The notes beneath the pieces were generated by a model. The model was given only the letters and a program-made list of their open reading frames with translations, made no database searches and was not told where the DNA came from. The translations under genes were made by a program, and so were the position numbers. Positions 18,649 to 28,444 of a DNA stretch of 56,971 bases are shown in pieces (position 1 is the first letter of the stretch; each line of letters starts with the position of its first letter). This DNA comes from Alphaproteobacteria bacterium (lineage in GTDB: Bacteria > Pseudomonadota > Alphaproteobacteria > CAAHEQ01 > UBA3637), in assembly GCA_017467335.1 (NCBI GenBank), contig JAFTSJ010000034.1:1-56971 (forward strand), given 5' to 3'.

Positions 18649-19388
18649 GCAACATTTCTTTCTATAAGTAATTGAATATTATTTTCTAACGGATAACTTA
18701 ATAAAGAATGATTATCCCCTTTAACTATATGGACACAAACATCTCTTGATTCAAGAGCATCTTTAATCCTAAATGAATTTTCAAAAGGAATAATATCATC
18801 TTTATCACCATGTGCCAAAATAACCGGACCATTATATCGAATTTGACGTTTTAACAATAAAAACGGTTCTGCTTCAACAAACATCGGATAAGAAAAACAA
18901 TGTCCGTGCGTTTCTTCATTCGGTCCGATAATGCCACCATTTTTTAACAAATCACGTATTTCATCATTAAATATATGTTTCCACACCATCGGTAAAAAAT
19001 CAACACCGGCAGCACATGTTAAAATTCCTTTTACCTGTTTCGGAAGTTTTTCAGCCAATAAAAAAGATATCCATCCGCCTAATGAACTACCAACCAAATA
19101 CAATGGCTCCTGAATATTATGATGAACAATAACCGTCATAACATCTTCTAAACATTGGTGGATTCTGAAATCATGCGGATAACCTTCTGATTCGCCATGC
19201 CCCGTATAATCAACCGACAAAAAAGAATAATTATTTTTCAAACAAAAATTGAATATCCGTTGCCCTTTTTCACTTTTACGAGAAGAACGCAATCCATGTA
19301 AATAAACAACACACGGATTGTTTTCATTTTTAACATATGTATAAGCAATTTCATATTCTTTTGAATTTTTAATTTTTTTATCTGACAT
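18645..19388 (-). CDS. Alpha/beta hydrolase
   Basis: The 247-residue serine hydrolase has the oxyanion segment YLHGLRSSRKSEKG and DYTGHGESEG. The nucleophile elbow is VGSSLGGW, an acidic residue lies in AHGDKDDIIPFEN and the catalytic His in GDNHSLLSY. No signal peptide is seen, so it is probably cytosolic. Substrate unknown; related enzymes include esterases and peptidases. It is divergent from comF with only 47 bases between them, and coupled to tspO by an ATGA overlap. Confidence 0.88.
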   Translation of the reverse strand: MSDKKIKNSKEYEIAYTYVKNENNPCVVYLHGLRSSRKSEKGQRIFNFCLKNNYSFLSVDYTGHGESEGYPHDFRIHQCLEDVMTVIVHHNIQEPLYLVGSSLGGWISFLLAEKLPKQVKGILTCAAGVDFLPMVWKHIFNDEIRDLLKNGGIIGPNEETHGHCFSYPMFVEAEPFLLLKRQIRYNGPVILAHGDKDDIIPFENSFRIKDALESRDVCVHIVKGDNHSLLSYPLENNIQLLIERNVA

Positions 19389-19435
19389 TGTTTTATATCC
19401 TTGATTTTATATTTGCATTAAGGTAGGTTATTTTT

Positions 19436-20185
19436 ATGCAAAATACAAGTTCTTTTATCCGTTTTATTAAAAAACATCTTTTTGAGGCTATTGATTTTGT
19501 TTTTCCGCCTCAATGTCCTTATTGTAACCAAATAATACATCGCTCACAAATAATGTGTGACGACTGTTTTAAGCAAATTCATTTTATTACCGGTTCGAAA
19601 TGTCATCGTTGCGGTCGGCCTTTACCTTTGACGGATTCGGAAGAAAAATTATTATGTCCTAATTGTATTGCTAAACGTAAAATTTATGATTTATCCCGTT
19701 CAGCATTTGTTTATGATTCATTTTCCAGAAACGCCATTTTGAAATTAAAACATGCCGATAGAACAGATTTAAGACATTTTTTTGTGCAGTATATGATTCG
19801 AGCCGGTGCTGATTTGTTTGAAAAAACAGATTTAATCATACCTGTACCCTTGCATTGGAAACGCCGTTTAACAAGAAAATATAATCAATCATCGGTATTA
19901 GCTGAACTTTTGGCAAAAAAAATAAAGAAACCTTATTCAACGACTGTATTAACACGCCAACGCTTTACACGCTCGCAAGCATTTAAAAACAATCAAAAAC
20001 GGAAAGAAAACGTCAAAAATGCTTTTTGTATCAATCCGAATTATGATATAAAGGGATTGTCTGTTTTGTTGATAGATGACGTTTTGACAACCGGAGCAAC
20101 GGCAGAAGCCTGTGCTAAAATACTGAAACAAAACGGAGCCAAAGCTGTTTATGTTTTAACAATCGCACAAGTCATACAAAATTAA
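19436..20185 (+). CDS. comF: ComF family protein (phosphoribosyltransferase fold)
   Basis: The 249-residue protein has N-terminal Zn-finger pairs CPYC, CDDC, CHRC and CPNC. The C-terminal type I PRTase domain has IPVPLHWKRRLTRKYNQS and the PRPP loop LLIDDVLTTGATA. ComFC relatives assist uptake and processing of transforming DNA; the biochemical activity is unsettled. Its 3' end overlaps the convergent sufE gene by four bases. Confidence 0.9.
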   Translation: MQNTSSFIRFIKKHLFEAIDFVFPPQCPYCNQIIHRSQIMCDDCFKQIHFITGSKCHRCGRPLPLTDSEEKLLCPNCIAKRKIYDLSRSAFVYDSFSRNAILKLKHADRTDLRHFFVQYMIRAGADLFEKTDLIIPVPLHWKRRLTRKYNQSSVLAELLAKKIKKPYSTTVLTRQRFTRSQAFKNNQKRKENVKNAFCINPNYDIKGLSVLLIDDVLTTGATAEACAKILKQNGAKAVYVLTIAQVIQN

Positions 20186-20580
20186 ATTGCCTGACTTAAA
20201 AAACGAATCCGTTCAATCATAGCAAAAAAACCGTTTCTTCTGGTTGGAGATAAATTATCCGCCAAACCTAATTGGTCAAAAATCGTTTTAATATCAACAG
20301 ATTGTATTTCAGAAGCTGTTTTTTCATTTACTAATACCAACAAAACAAAAATTAAGCCCCGAACAATATGGGCATCACTTGTTGCTCGAAAATAATACTT
20401 GTTATCTTTTTTTTGAGAAATCAACCAAACCTGTGACATACAACCGTCAACTTTATTTTGAGGAATTTTATCGCTTTCCGAAAAATCTTCTAACATGTCA
20501 CCCAATTCTATTAAATAACGGTATTTATCTTCCCAATCCGTTAAAAAAGAAAAGTTTTCCAATAATTCTTCCTGTGTCAT
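20182..20580 (-). CDS. sufE: Cysteine desulfuration protein SufE
   Basis: The 132-residue protein has the family opening (EDKYRYLIELG), the sulfur-accepting C47 in VDGCMSQVWL and the C-terminal LSPTRRNGF segment. SufE accepts persulfide sulfur from the SufS desulfurase and passes it to the SufBCD scaffold for Fe-S cluster assembly. The rest of the suf operon is not in this window. Confidence 0.93.
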   Translation of the reverse strand: MTQEELLENFSFLTDWEDKYRYLIELGDMLEDFSESDKIPQNKVDGCMSQVWLISQKKDNKYYFRATSDAHIVRGLIFVLLVLVNEKTASEIQSVDIKTIFDQLGLADNLSPTRRNGFFAMIERIRFLSQAI

Positions 20581-20589
20581 ATCGTATCC

Positions 20590-20799
20590 TTAATCATGTT
20601 CCGCTGCTTCGGGAGATAAATCTTCCATATCACTTTCCGAAATTACATCCGGTACAGAAATAATATCTTGTTCCATTTCAGCAACAGGAGGAACATCAAC
20701 CACTGTTACCGATTTATTTTCTTCTTGCCCGAACATAAAAACAATCATAAAACCCAAAAATATAATTACAACAGTAAAAAAAATAAGATTTTTTTTCAT
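20590..20799 (-). CDS. Small single-span membrane protein with acidic tail
   Basis: This is a 69-residue protein: MKKNLIFFTVVIIFLGFMIV forms one membrane helix, followed by an acidic, proline-containing tail ending in EDLSPEAAEHD. The start was chosen at the ATG six bases after AGAGAG; the upstream ATGs have poorer spacing. It lies nine bases upstream of sufE on the same strand and probably shares its transcript. The tail would face the periplasm if the N-terminus is inside. No family is recognised. Confidence 0.55.
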   Translation of the reverse strand: MKKNLIFFTVVIIFLGFMIVFMFGQEENKSVTVVDVPPVAEMEQDIISVPDVISESDMEDLSPEAAEHD

Positions 20800-20904
20800 T
20801 TCCATCTCTCTGTTTATCAATTCACAGTTAATATATCTCTTTAATTTTACCAAAATCAAGGTTTTTCTTTTCATTTAAAAAAAAATGTGCTATATACACT
20901 GCAA

Positions 20905-21597
20905 ATGAATTGGAAGATATATCACTTTAACAGTGTCAAATCAACAAATGACACGGCTTGTTCTTATCCTATCGGAACGGTTGTTTTTGCAGACAAACAA
21001 ACAAACGGGCGTGGTCGTCATGGCCGTTTATGGATTAGTCAAGAAGGCAATTTATTCGTCAGTTTTGTTTTACCTGAATACGGCTATCAAACACCTCTTT
21101 TATCCTTTATAACAGCCGTGTCCGTCAAAGAAACACTGGACGATTTTGGTTTTTCATGTCAAATTAAATGGCCCAATGATATTTTACTCAACCACAAAAA
21201 AATTGCCGGTATTTTATTGGAACAACATGATGATAAAGTTATTGTCGGAATTGGTATCAATCTTAAAAATGCACCCTGCAATGATGATGTCTTATATCCG
21301 GCAACAGCGTTAAATACGTTGGTTGGCAAACATGAAATTATTTTAGCCCTCTGTCATAAAATAACAAAAAATTTATCGATTTTTAATCAAGACGGATTTG
21401 ATATAATTCGGCATAAATGGCTTCAGTCAGCCGTTGGTATTAACGAACGTATTTTTGTTCGCTTACCGCACGAAACAATATCCGGAGTCTTTACACAGTT
21501 AACGCCTCAGGGGGCGATTTCCCTGAAATTAGATGACGGTACCGTTCGTTTTATTACGGCCGGCGATGTTTTTTTTAACAAAAAGGAAATAACATGA
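20905..21597 (+). CDS. birA: Biotin--[acetyl-CoA-carboxylase] ligase, catalytic-only form
   Basis: The 230-residue protein has the biotin-ligase motifs TNGRGRHGRLWISQEGNL, KWPNDILLNHKKIAGILLE and VGIGINL. It lacks the N-terminal DNA-binding domain of E. coli BirA, so it should not repress biotin genes. It attaches biotin to carboxylase carrier protein. The start was set at ATG (MNWKIYHF). A GTG 18 bases upstream is possible but overlaps a TATATA box, and neither has a clear ribosome binding site. It overlaps RNase J by four bases, as in other Alphaproteobacteria, but coaX is not between them. Confidence 0.88.
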   Translation: MNWKIYHFNSVKSTNDTACSYPIGTVVFADKQTNGRGRHGRLWISQEGNLFVSFVLPEYGYQTPLLSFITAVSVKETLDDFGFSCQIKWPNDILLNHKKIAGILLEQHDDKVIVGIGINLKNAPCNDDVLYPATALNTLVGKHEIILALCHKITKNLSIFNQDGFDIIRHKWLQSAVGINERIFVRLPHETISGVFTQLTPQGAISLKLDDGTVRFITAGDVFFNKKEIT

Positions 21598-23276
21598 ATG
21601 AAATAATTGAAAATCAAACAATAACAATACCTCATGATAAACTTGTTTTTGTTCCGTTAGGCGGAGCAACCGGTATCGGGATGAATTTTTTTGCTTATGG
21701 ATACAAAAACAAGTGGTTACTTGTTGATTGCGGGGTTGGTTTCCCCGGTGATGGATTGCCTGGTGTTGACGTATTATTGCCCGACCCGATTTTTTTAGCC
21801 GATAAGAAAAAAGATATTGTCGGTTTGGTTTTAACACATGGTCACGAAGATCATTTAGGTGCTATTGGTTATTTATGGCACCAACTTCAATGTCCGATTT
21901 ATGCAACGGCATTCACAAATGAGTTATTAGAATCTAAACTAATGGAAACCGGTTTATTGGGTCGTGTTGATGTAACCGTTATCAATCAAGGAGAATGTTT
22001 AGATTTAAATCCGTTTGAAATTGAATTTATTGCTATGAGTCATTCCATTCCGGAATCATCGGCTTTAGCCATTCGCACGCAACAAGGGACTATTTTACAT
22101 ACCGGCGACTGGAAATGGGATTCTGATCCGATTTTAAATCAGGAAACAAACAAAAAACGGCTGAAAGAGTTAGGTCAAGAAGGTGTTTTGGCATTCGTTT
22201 GTGATTCAACCAATGTTTTTGGTGAAAAACAAACACTTACAGAACAAGATGTTCAAAATTCACTGATTGAATTGGTCCGTAAATACCACGGAAAACAAAT
22301 TGCTGTTGGTTGTTTTGCTTCAAATGTCAGTCGTATTCAAAGCATTTATCAAGCCGCAGTTCAAAACAATCGGGAAATTTGCTTACTGGGACGTAGTCTA
22401 TGGCGAATAGATGCTGCTGCTCGTGCAACCGGTTATTTTAAAGACATGCCTGAATTTTTATCAGAACAAGAAGCATTGGAACGACCAATCGGCAGTGTTC
22501 TTTATATCTGTACCGGTAGTCAGGGAGAACCTTATTCAGCGTTAAGTAATTTATCAACCTTAACACCGCAAAAAAACAGTGTTTATTTTGGTCCGGAAGA
22601 TGTGGTTATTTTTTCTTCCCGTATTATTCCCGGAAATGAAAAAGCCATTGCTTTATTACAAAAAAGATTTAAAGCAAAAGATGTTACTATCATCACGAAT
22701 CGAGAAGCATTAGTACATGTATCAGGTCACTATGCGGGACCGGATTTAATTGAAATGTATAAATTAGTCAAACCGCATATTGCTTTACCTGTTCATGGTG
22801 AAGCACGAGAATTGAACGAACATGCTTCTTTGGCAAAAAAGTGGCAGGTACCTTATTCTTTTGCACTTGAAGACGGGGAAATTTTAACACTTGAACAAGA
22901 ACCAAAAATCATCGGACAAACCGAAACCGGTATTTTAGCCGTTGACGGTAAAAAAATATTACCCCTCGGGGCAGAAGTTATTCGTAAAAGACGAAAAATG
23001 ATTGAAGATGGAACACTTGTTGTTACGGTTGTTTTAGATAAACAAGGCCACATTTTAGGTGATTTACATCTATCAACATTTGGTTTACTGGAAACAGGAA
23101 GTGATGATGAAACGGCTCTCAAAGAAAAAATCATACAAAACATTAACGAATTGGACAATTCTAACAAAGAACGTGATGATTTAATTGAAAATGCCGTTCG
23201 TACCGGCATTCGTCAATTTTTGAAAGAATTTTACGGTAAAAAACCACTTATTGAAGTTCATCTTGTTCGTATATAG
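21594..23276 (+). CDS. rnj: Ribonuclease J
   Basis: The 560-residue metallo-beta-lactamase/beta-CASP nuclease has the zinc motif T-H82-G-H84-E-D86-H87, LHTGDWKWD, FVCDSTNVFG and LYICTGSQGEP. The beta-CASP HVSGHY segment and a C-terminal domain follow. RNase J is an endo- and 5'-3' exoribonuclease central to mRNA turnover and rRNA maturation in many Alphaproteobacteria. The ATG overlaps the birA stop (ATGA), so translation is likely coupled. Confidence 0.95.
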   Translation: MNEIIENQTITIPHDKLVFVPLGGATGIGMNFFAYGYKNKWLLVDCGVGFPGDGLPGVDVLLPDPIFLADKKKDIVGLVLTHGHEDHLGAIGYLWHQLQCPIYATAFTNELLESKLMETGLLGRVDVTVINQGECLDLNPFEIEFIAMSHSIPESSALAIRTQQGTILHTGDWKWDSDPILNQETNKKRLKELGQEGVLAFVCDSTNVFGEKQTLTEQDVQNSLIELVRKYHGKQIAVGCFASNVSRIQSIYQAAVQNNREICLLGRSLWRIDAAARATGYFKDMPEFLSEQEALERPIGSVLYICTGSQGEPYSALSNLSTLTPQKNSVYFGPEDVVIFSSRIIPGNEKAIALLQKRFKAKDVTIITNREALVHVSGHYAGPDLIEMYKLVKPHIALPVHGEARELNEHASLAKKWQVPYSFALEDGEILTLEQEPKIIGQTETGILAVDGKKILPLGAEVIRKRRKMIEDGTLVVTVVLDKQGHILGDLHLSTFGLLETGSDDETALKEKIIQNINELDNSNKERDDLIENAVRTGIRQFLKEFYGKKPLIEVHLVRI

Positions 23277-23344
23277 GAAACTTGACTTATTTAAAATTTT
23301 ATGTCATAAAATACGGTATGTAACTTTTAAAAGGGGGTTATAAC

Positions 23345-24148
23345 ATGCAAAAATATAATGTGATTTGTATTAAATGGGGAACAGCTTATAAAGCAGATGA
23401 TGTTAACAAATTATGTTCCATGATTAAACGCAACACAAAGTTTGAAATTGACTTTTATTGTTTTACGGATAATTCGGTTGGGTTAAGAGATGATGTTATT
23501 GTCAAACCATTACCTCAATTTGAAAATGTCAAAAAAGGTGAAGAAGAATATGCTCAAAAATATGCTTATCGTAAAGAAGCAGCCCTATGTGATGATAAAT
23601 TAGGCGGATTAACCGGACAACGTGTTTTTTTCTTTGATTTAGATTCGTTAATTGTTGGTAATTTGGATGAATTTTTTGAATATCCGCAAGAAGATAAATT
23701 CTATATTATCAATGATTGGCATACAAAAGGTAATCATGTCGGACAAGCCAGTTGTTATTCATTTGTTGTCGGCACATTGGGATATATTAAACGTTATTTT
23801 GAAGAACATCCCAAAGAAATGGTTGAACGATTTTATACAGCTTCCCAAGAATATTTGTCTTATAAAGTCATTGAAAAAGAAGGTTCTTTAAATTTTTGGC
23901 CGGAAAATTGGTTTAAAAGTTTTCGTTTCCATTGCTTACCTAAATGGTATTTACGATTATTTGTGACATCTAAAATTCCACAGATTGAAGGTTTAAAAAT
24001 GATTGCTTTTCATGGTCTTCCCGGATTGGAAGATGCACAAAAAGGAATTTGGTGTTCAGATAAAACAGACAGGAAATACCCTCGGGGTTACAAAAAATTA
24101 TATAAACATCTGTTGCCTGTTCCATGGATAAGTGATTATTGGAAATAA
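23345..24148 (+). CDS. GT-A fold glycosyltransferase-like protein
   Basis: The 267-residue protein opens YNVICIKWGTAYKADDVNKL. It has FYCFTDN and a DxD motif in FFFDLDSLIVGNL, then an aromatic-rich C-terminus (LPVPWISDYWK). The layout fits GT-A glycosyltransferases related to GT8-type surface-glycan enzymes. No membrane helix is seen. A strong AAGGGGG ribosome binding site precedes the ATG; a TTGACT with a poor -10 lies upstream. It is single-gene, with a hairpin terminator. Sugar and acceptor unknown. Confidence 0.75.
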   Translation: MQKYNVICIKWGTAYKADDVNKLCSMIKRNTKFEIDFYCFTDNSVGLRDDVIVKPLPQFENVKKGEEEYAQKYAYRKEAALCDDKLGGLTGQRVFFFDLDSLIVGNLDEFFEYPQEDKFYIINDWHTKGNHVGQASCYSFVVGTLGYIKRYFEEHPKEMVERFYTASQEYLSYKVIEKEGSLNFWPENWFKSFRFHCLPKWYLRLFVTSKIPQIEGLKMIAFHGLPGLEDAQKGIWCSDKTDRKYPRGYKKLYKHLLPVPWISDYWK

Positions 24149-24164
24149 TATATAAATGATAACT

Positions 24165-24212
24165 TTACCCTTGAAATCATTACCGCCATTGTGTTTTCAA
24201 GGGTAATTTTTT
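24165..24212 (+). terminator. Terminator after the glycosyltransferase-like gene
   Basis: A TTACCCTTGAAA/TTTTCAAGGGTAA stem with a 17-base loop and a six-T tail lies just before the convergent prmC stop. Confidence 0.75.
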
Positions 24213-24222
24213 AGGAACAATA

Positions 24223-25026
24223 TTATTTTGTTTTACGAAATGCCAAAATACGGATAATTCCCGATAAATCTTTGATTTGTTCAGCACAAATAAATTCGTG
24301 ATTTGTTTCCATTAAGTCAATAACATCTCTTTCCTGCCCCTGTCCGATTTCAAAAAATATCATACCGTCATCTTTTAAAAGCAACGGTAATGTCTTTGAC
24401 AAATAACGATAGGCATCTAATCCATCTACACCACCATCTAAAGCTGATAAAGGATCAAATTGACGGACAGCGATATCTAATAAAGCAATATCATCTGTTT
24501 TAATATACGGTGGATTCGAAACAATAATATCAAACTTTGCATAATCTTGTCCAAAACAGGAATCCGTAAAATCATCCATTTTAAATTCTGCTCGACATGA
24601 CACATCATTTTGTCGAGCAATCTTTAATGCCTCTTTTGATTTATCAATTCCCAATCCTTGAGCATTGGGATATTCATCCAGCAACGTTAACAAGAGGCAA
24701 CCACTACCCGTTCCAATATCTAAAATGGATAATTTTTGTTTTTTATCAGTATAATATTTCAAAACAGCTTCAATGAGTGTTTCCGAATCCGGTCGTGGGT
24801 CTAATACATCTTTGGAAACAATAAAATCACGTTTCCAAAAACCTCGTTGTCCCAAAATTTTAGAAACCGGTTCGCCTTGCTTTCTGCGACAAATAAAGTC
24901 AGATATTTGAAGCGATGTCGGATTTCCATTATAATATGAACAAAAAAAACGAGCATCTAAAACAGGCGTATCCGAATAATCGGATATGCGTGTTGCAATC
25001 ATGTTAATTATATCGGAATTATACAT
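24223..25026 (-). CDS. prmC: Release factor N5-glutamine methyltransferase PrmC
   Basis: The 267-residue protein has the SAM motif [15 protein letters not shown] and the NPPY signature ([13 protein letters not shown]) of glutamine/adenine N-methyltransferases. PrmC methylates the Gln of the GGQ loop in RF1 and RF2. The start is the ATG inside the prfA end (eight-base overlap); the TTG one codon earlier is less likely. The prfA-prmC pairing is conserved and functional: enzyme with its substrate. Confidence 0.95.
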   Translation of the reverse strand: MYNSDIINMIATRISDYSDTPVLDARFFCSYYNGNPTSLQISDFICRRKQGEPVSKILGQRGFWKRDFIVSKDVLDPRPDSETLIEAVLKYYTDKKQKLSILDIGTGSGCLLLTLLDEYPNAQGLGIDKSKEALKIARQNDVSCRAEFKMDDFTDSCFGQDYAKFDIIVSNPPYIKTDDIALLDIAVRQFDPLSALDGGVDGLDAYRYLSKTLPLLLKDDGMIFFEIGQGQERDVIDLMETNHEFICAEQIKDLSGIIRILAFRKTK

Positions 25027-26092
25027 CAATTTCAGCCAAACGAGCCATTTGATCTTCTGTTATCAACGATTCAATAAAATCATCCAAACCGACACCGTCC
25101 ATAACTTCTGTCAATTGATAAGATGTCTTATTGATACGGTGGTCCGTAACACGCCCTTGAGGGAAATTATATGTACGAATACGTTCTGAACGGTCACCTG
25201 AACCAACTTGATTTTTACGATTTTGAGAACGTTCACTATCCAAAGCCTGTCTTTGCATATCATATAATGCCGTTCTTAAACGCATTAACGCCTTATCCTT
25301 GTTTTTAAATTGTGACCGTTCTTCCTGACATTCAACAGCAATTCCCGTTGGTTTATGAACAATTCGAATGGCACTATCCGTCTTATTAACATGTTGCCCA
25401 CCGGCACCGGAAGCACGACATGTTGTAATTTCCAAATCAGCTTCATTGATTTGCACATCAACTTCCTGTGCTTCCGGCAAAACAGCAACCGTAGCCGCTG
25501 ATGTGTGAACACGTCCGCCCGATTCGGTTTCCGGTACACGTTGAACACGATGTGCTCCCGATTCAAATTTTAGACGAGCAAAAACAGATTTACCACTAAT
25601 TTGAGCAACGGCTTCTTTATATCCGCCTAATCCCGTTTCATTTAAGGATAATACTTCAAATTGCCAATGCTTTAATGTAGCATATCGTTCATACATACGG
25701 AATAATTCCGCCCCAAATAAAGCGGCTTCTTCACCACCTGTTCCGGCTCGTACTTCTAAAATAACATTTCGGTCATCCGCTTCATCTTTAGGCAATAATA
25801 AAATTTGTATTTCCCTTTCCATCAATGGAATTCGTTCTTTTAAAGAATATAATTCTTCTTGTGCCATTTGACGAAAATCTTCATCCGTTGATTCGTCAGC
25901 CAACAACGCTTCGGCATCTTTCATGTCCGATAACATTTTTTTATAAACCAATCCCTGTGCGTGAATTTCTTCCAATGAACTTAATTCTTTTGATAATTTC
26001 ACAAATTCATCACCGGTTGCCCCTTGAGCCAATAAGGCCGTTAATTCATCATAACGGGCAATAATCGGTTCTAATTTTTGCTCAAAATTCAT
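25019..26092 (-). CDS. prfA: Peptide chain release factor 1
   Basis: The 357-residue class I release factor has the [15 protein letters not shown] catalytic loop near residue 230, the N-terminal coiled region, and [14 protein letters not shown] towards the C-terminus. The anticodon-like tripeptide lies in the [10 protein letters not shown] region: PET matches the PxT motif that reads UAG and UAA. AGGAG precedes the ATG. Presence of RF1 means TAA and TAG are normal stops in this organism, which bears on the broken genes elsewhere in the window. Confidence 0.97.
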   Translation of the reverse strand: MNFEQKLEPIIARYDELTALLAQGATGDEFVKLSKELSSLEEIHAQGLVYKKMLSDMKDAEALLADESTDEDFRQMAQEELYSLKERIPLMEREIQILLLPKDEADDRNVILEVRAGTGGEEAALFGAELFRMYERYATLKHWQFEVLSLNETGLGGYKEAVAQISGKSVFARLKFESGAHRVQRVPETESGGRVHTSAATVAVLPEAQEVDVQINEADLEITTCRASGAGGQHVNKTDSAIRIVHKPTGIAVECQEERSQFKNKDKALMRLRTALYDMQRQALDSERSQNRKNQVGSGDRSERIRTYNFPQGRVTDHRINKTSYQLTEVMDGVGLDDFIESLITEDQMARLAEIDV

Positions 26093-26139
26093 AAAAACAC
26101 TCCTGCTTTTTTCTATGTATCATTAAAAATATAACGGCT

Positions 26140-27057
26140 TTACTTAAATGTTTCCGGTTTTAAAATAATGTTATTTTTAACCGTTTCCGTTGAAGATAAT
26201 ACTCCTTTAGATATGCCGTCAACATAAACTTCCAATCCACGGGCATTGCCTGTTCGCATAATTAAATTTTCTTTATCAACGGGAACAAAATAACCGTCTC
26301 CCTTAGACATAATCTGATTGAAAACAAGCGTATTGCCGTCTTTAATATCAAACCAAACTCTATCCTTGGCAATTAAAACTATTCGGGCACCGGCAGGCTG
26401 TCCATATGCTTTTCCTGTCAAATCTTTATATTCTTTTTCTGACGTCTTATCATCCGAATCTGATACTAAAACATCTGTTTCATCAGACACAATCGTATCA
26501 GTTGCCACAACAGCCGTTTCCAATGGTAAAACGGCATTTAATTCTTCACTCAACACCGTTGTTTTTTGAGCCAGCATCGTATCAATTTCAATAGGAGCTT
26601 TTTCAATCATATTCGGTTGCGTTACAACTTCCATCGGTTCTGCTGATAATATCAATTCATCATTTTGTTCACAGCAAGACCAAACATACCACCCTAAACA
26701 TAAAATAAAAAGTAAAATAAAACTAAACGAAATTATCTTCTTGGACGGCAAAACATTTTGTTTTTCAGGTATTGGCGTTTGGGTATCAAGACTGACTAAA
26801 GATTCAGTTTCTTTTTTAATACGTTCGACAAGAGGGGTAGCTTCTAATCCCAAATACGAAGCATATGTTCTTAAAAAACCAATTCCGTAAACCAAAGCCG
26901 GAAAAACCGTATAATCATTTGTTTCCAAAGCAATAACAAAACTTTCCCGAATACGCAAATGATTTGCAACCGTTTTAACATCCAGTTTCTTTGCGATTCT
27001 TTCACGCCGTAATTCATCACCGACCGTATCGAATAATGTTTTTTCCGTTTGTTCCAT
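26140..27057 (-). CDS. RodZ-like HTH membrane protein
   Basis: The 305-residue protein has a cytoplasmic N-terminal helix-turn-helix (GDELRRERIAKKLDVKTVANHLRIRESFVIALE is the RodZ-type pattern in two pieces), one membrane helix near residues 107-127 and an acidic periplasmic linker. The C-terminal beta domain (about 215-300) has RIVLIAKDRVWFDIKDGN, matching DUF4115. RodZ links MreB to the membrane elongation complex. It sits apart from the mre operon, upstream of prfA with 47 bases between. Confidence 0.85.
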   Translation of the reverse strand: MEQTEKTLFDTVGDELRRERIAKKLDVKTVANHLRIRESFVIALETNDYTVFPALVYGIGFLRTYASYLGLEATPLVERIKKETESLVSLDTQTPIPEKQNVLPSKKIISFSFILLFILCLGWYVWSCCEQNDELILSAEPMEVVTQPNMIEKAPIEIDTMLAQKTTVLSEELNAVLPLETAVVATDTIVSDETDVLVSDSDDKTSEKEYKDLTGKAYGQPAGARIVLIAKDRVWFDIKDGNTLVFNQIMSKGDGYFVPVDKENLIMRTGNARGLEVYVDGISKGVLSSTETVKNNIILKPETFK

Positions 27058-27105
27058 CTTTTATACCCTTGTTTAGTTTTTTTCAGATATGTTTATACAT
27101 GATTT

Positions 27106-27816
27106 TTACAATATTGTCCACCATAATTTCGTGTAAATGAGAAAGAAAACGATGATACCGGCCAAACCTAATGACGGACCAAACGCATCTGCCCGAACAC
27201 GTTTTAAAAAAGCCGTACAAACAAAGAATACAAAGGATAAAACAAGGACGGCATTTAATCCGACAATCCCAAACCAAGCGCCTAATGCCGTCAACATTTT
27301 AACATCACCGGCACCAAATTCTCCTTTTTTAAAAAAGGACATAACAAAAACGGAAACAGTTGATAACGCATAACCGAACCACGCTCCACACAATCGTTCG
27401 CCCATGGTTAGTCCGTCAAACGGAGAAAAATAAGCCGATGTAACCCCTAACAACAACAAAGGAATTGTAAAAAAATCAGGCAGTAAATAATATTGTTGAT
27501 CAACCGTCATCAACAAAGCCGTTATATAGATGAAAATATAACCCCAAACACGCATATCAGACGGAATAAAGACATGAACACACCCAAACAATCCCATCAA
27601 AACAACACCCCAAATAACCGAAAAGATTATCAAACGTTTCCACTTTGATTTGAACAATTGAACCCGTGCCGGATTAGTTGATTTCGGAAAACGGGGTTTA
27701 TGCCATAACATTGCACATATCAAACCGGGATCAGCCGGTAAAATTTTACCAAACCGACTGGCAATAGAAGGCACAGTCAAACCTAAAACAAGTCCGATAA
27801 AAAGCATAGCAACCAT
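27106..27816 (-). CDS. Prepilin peptidase (type IV leader peptidase, A24 family)
   Basis: The 236-residue polytopic membrane protein has the two aspartates of A24 peptidases: one in MTVDQQYYLLPD (about residue 97) and one in the GxGD motif FGAGDVKML (about 170). It has no N-terminal zinc-binding methylase cysteines, so it resembles the short CpaA-type form. It cleaves leader peptides of type IV pilins and pseudopilins. No pilus genes flank it, but the Cys-rich protein at the right edge is a candidate pilin-linked product. Ribosome binding site AAAGGA. It is followed by the RodZ-like gene after 48 bases. Confidence 0.87.
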   Translation of the reverse strand: MVAMLFIGLVLGLTVPSIASRFGKILPADPGLICAMLWHKPRFPKSTNPARVQLFKSKWKRLIIFSVIWGVVLMGLFGCVHVFIPSDMRVWGYIFIYITALLMTVDQQYYLLPDFFTIPLLLLGVTSAYFSPFDGLTMGERLCGAWFGYALSTVSVFVMSFFKKGEFGAGDVKMLTALGAWFGIVGLNAVLVLSFVFFVCTAFLKRVRADAFGPSLGLAGIIVFFLIYTKLWWTIL

Positions 27817-27924
27817 TTATAAATCCTTTCATTGTTGATTTTTTTTCAAACTATCTTATATTCATTTAAAAAGCAATCTTTTTTGTAAAAACGATGTTAT
27901 TTTGTCCCAATGAGATATTTTTGC

Positions 27925-27951
27925 TTGAAAAAATAAAGAAACTGATATACT
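27925..27951 (+). promoter_or_regulatory. Putative promoter of yqeY-dnaG
   Basis: An extended -10 (TGATATACT) has a TTGAAA 15 bases upstream, shorter than usual. It starts 38 bases before the chosen yqeY ATG in the divergent spacer 27817-27988, which contains no gene. Confidence 0.4.
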
Positions 27952-27988
27952 TTCATAAAGAACGTTTAATAAGAAAATGGAGAAAAAT

Positions 27989-28444
27989 ATGATTCGAGAA
28001 CAACTAAAAAAAGCCCTTATTGATGCTTTAAAAAATAAAGAAGAAAAAAAGACAGCCACTATCCGATTGATTAACGCTGCTATCAAAGATAAAGATATTG
28101 AAGCACGCCCCAAAGGTATTACGGATGGTATTGACGACAACGCTATTTTATCTCTTTTGCAGGGCATGGTTAAACAACGCAAAGAAAGTATCGAGATGTA
28201 TAAACAAGGTAATCGTTCGGATTTGGTTGAAGCTGAACAAGCTGAAATTGACATCATCAACCAATTTTTACCCCAGCAAATGTCCGAAGAAGAAACAAAA
28301 ACAGCTATTTCAACCGTTATCCAAAGTGTTGGAGCAACATCCATCAAAGACATGGGAAAAGTCATGGCGGCTTTAAAAGCTCAATATGCCGGCAAAATGG
28401 ATTTTGCTTTAGCTTCACAACAAATCAAGGCTTTACTTTCATAA
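27989..28444 (+). CDS. GatB/YqeY domain protein
   Basis: The 151-residue protein matches YqeY in full: MIREQLKKALIDALKNKEE start, TIRLINAAIKDKDIEAR, a middle NQFLPQQMSEEET and a C-terminal GKVMAALKAQYAGKMD. YqeY resembles the tail domain of GatB and is thought to act on tRNA, but its role is unproven. The ATG at 27989 was preferred over 27977 because GGAGAAAAAT precedes it. It abuts dnaG (stop and start are adjacent). Confidence 0.93.
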   Translation: MIREQLKKALIDALKNKEEKKTATIRLINAAIKDKDIEARPKGITDGIDDNAILSLLQGMVKQRKESIEMYKQGNRSDLVEAEQAEIDIINQFLPQQMSEEETKTAISTVIQSVGATSIKDMGKVMAALKAQYAGKMDFALASQQIKALLS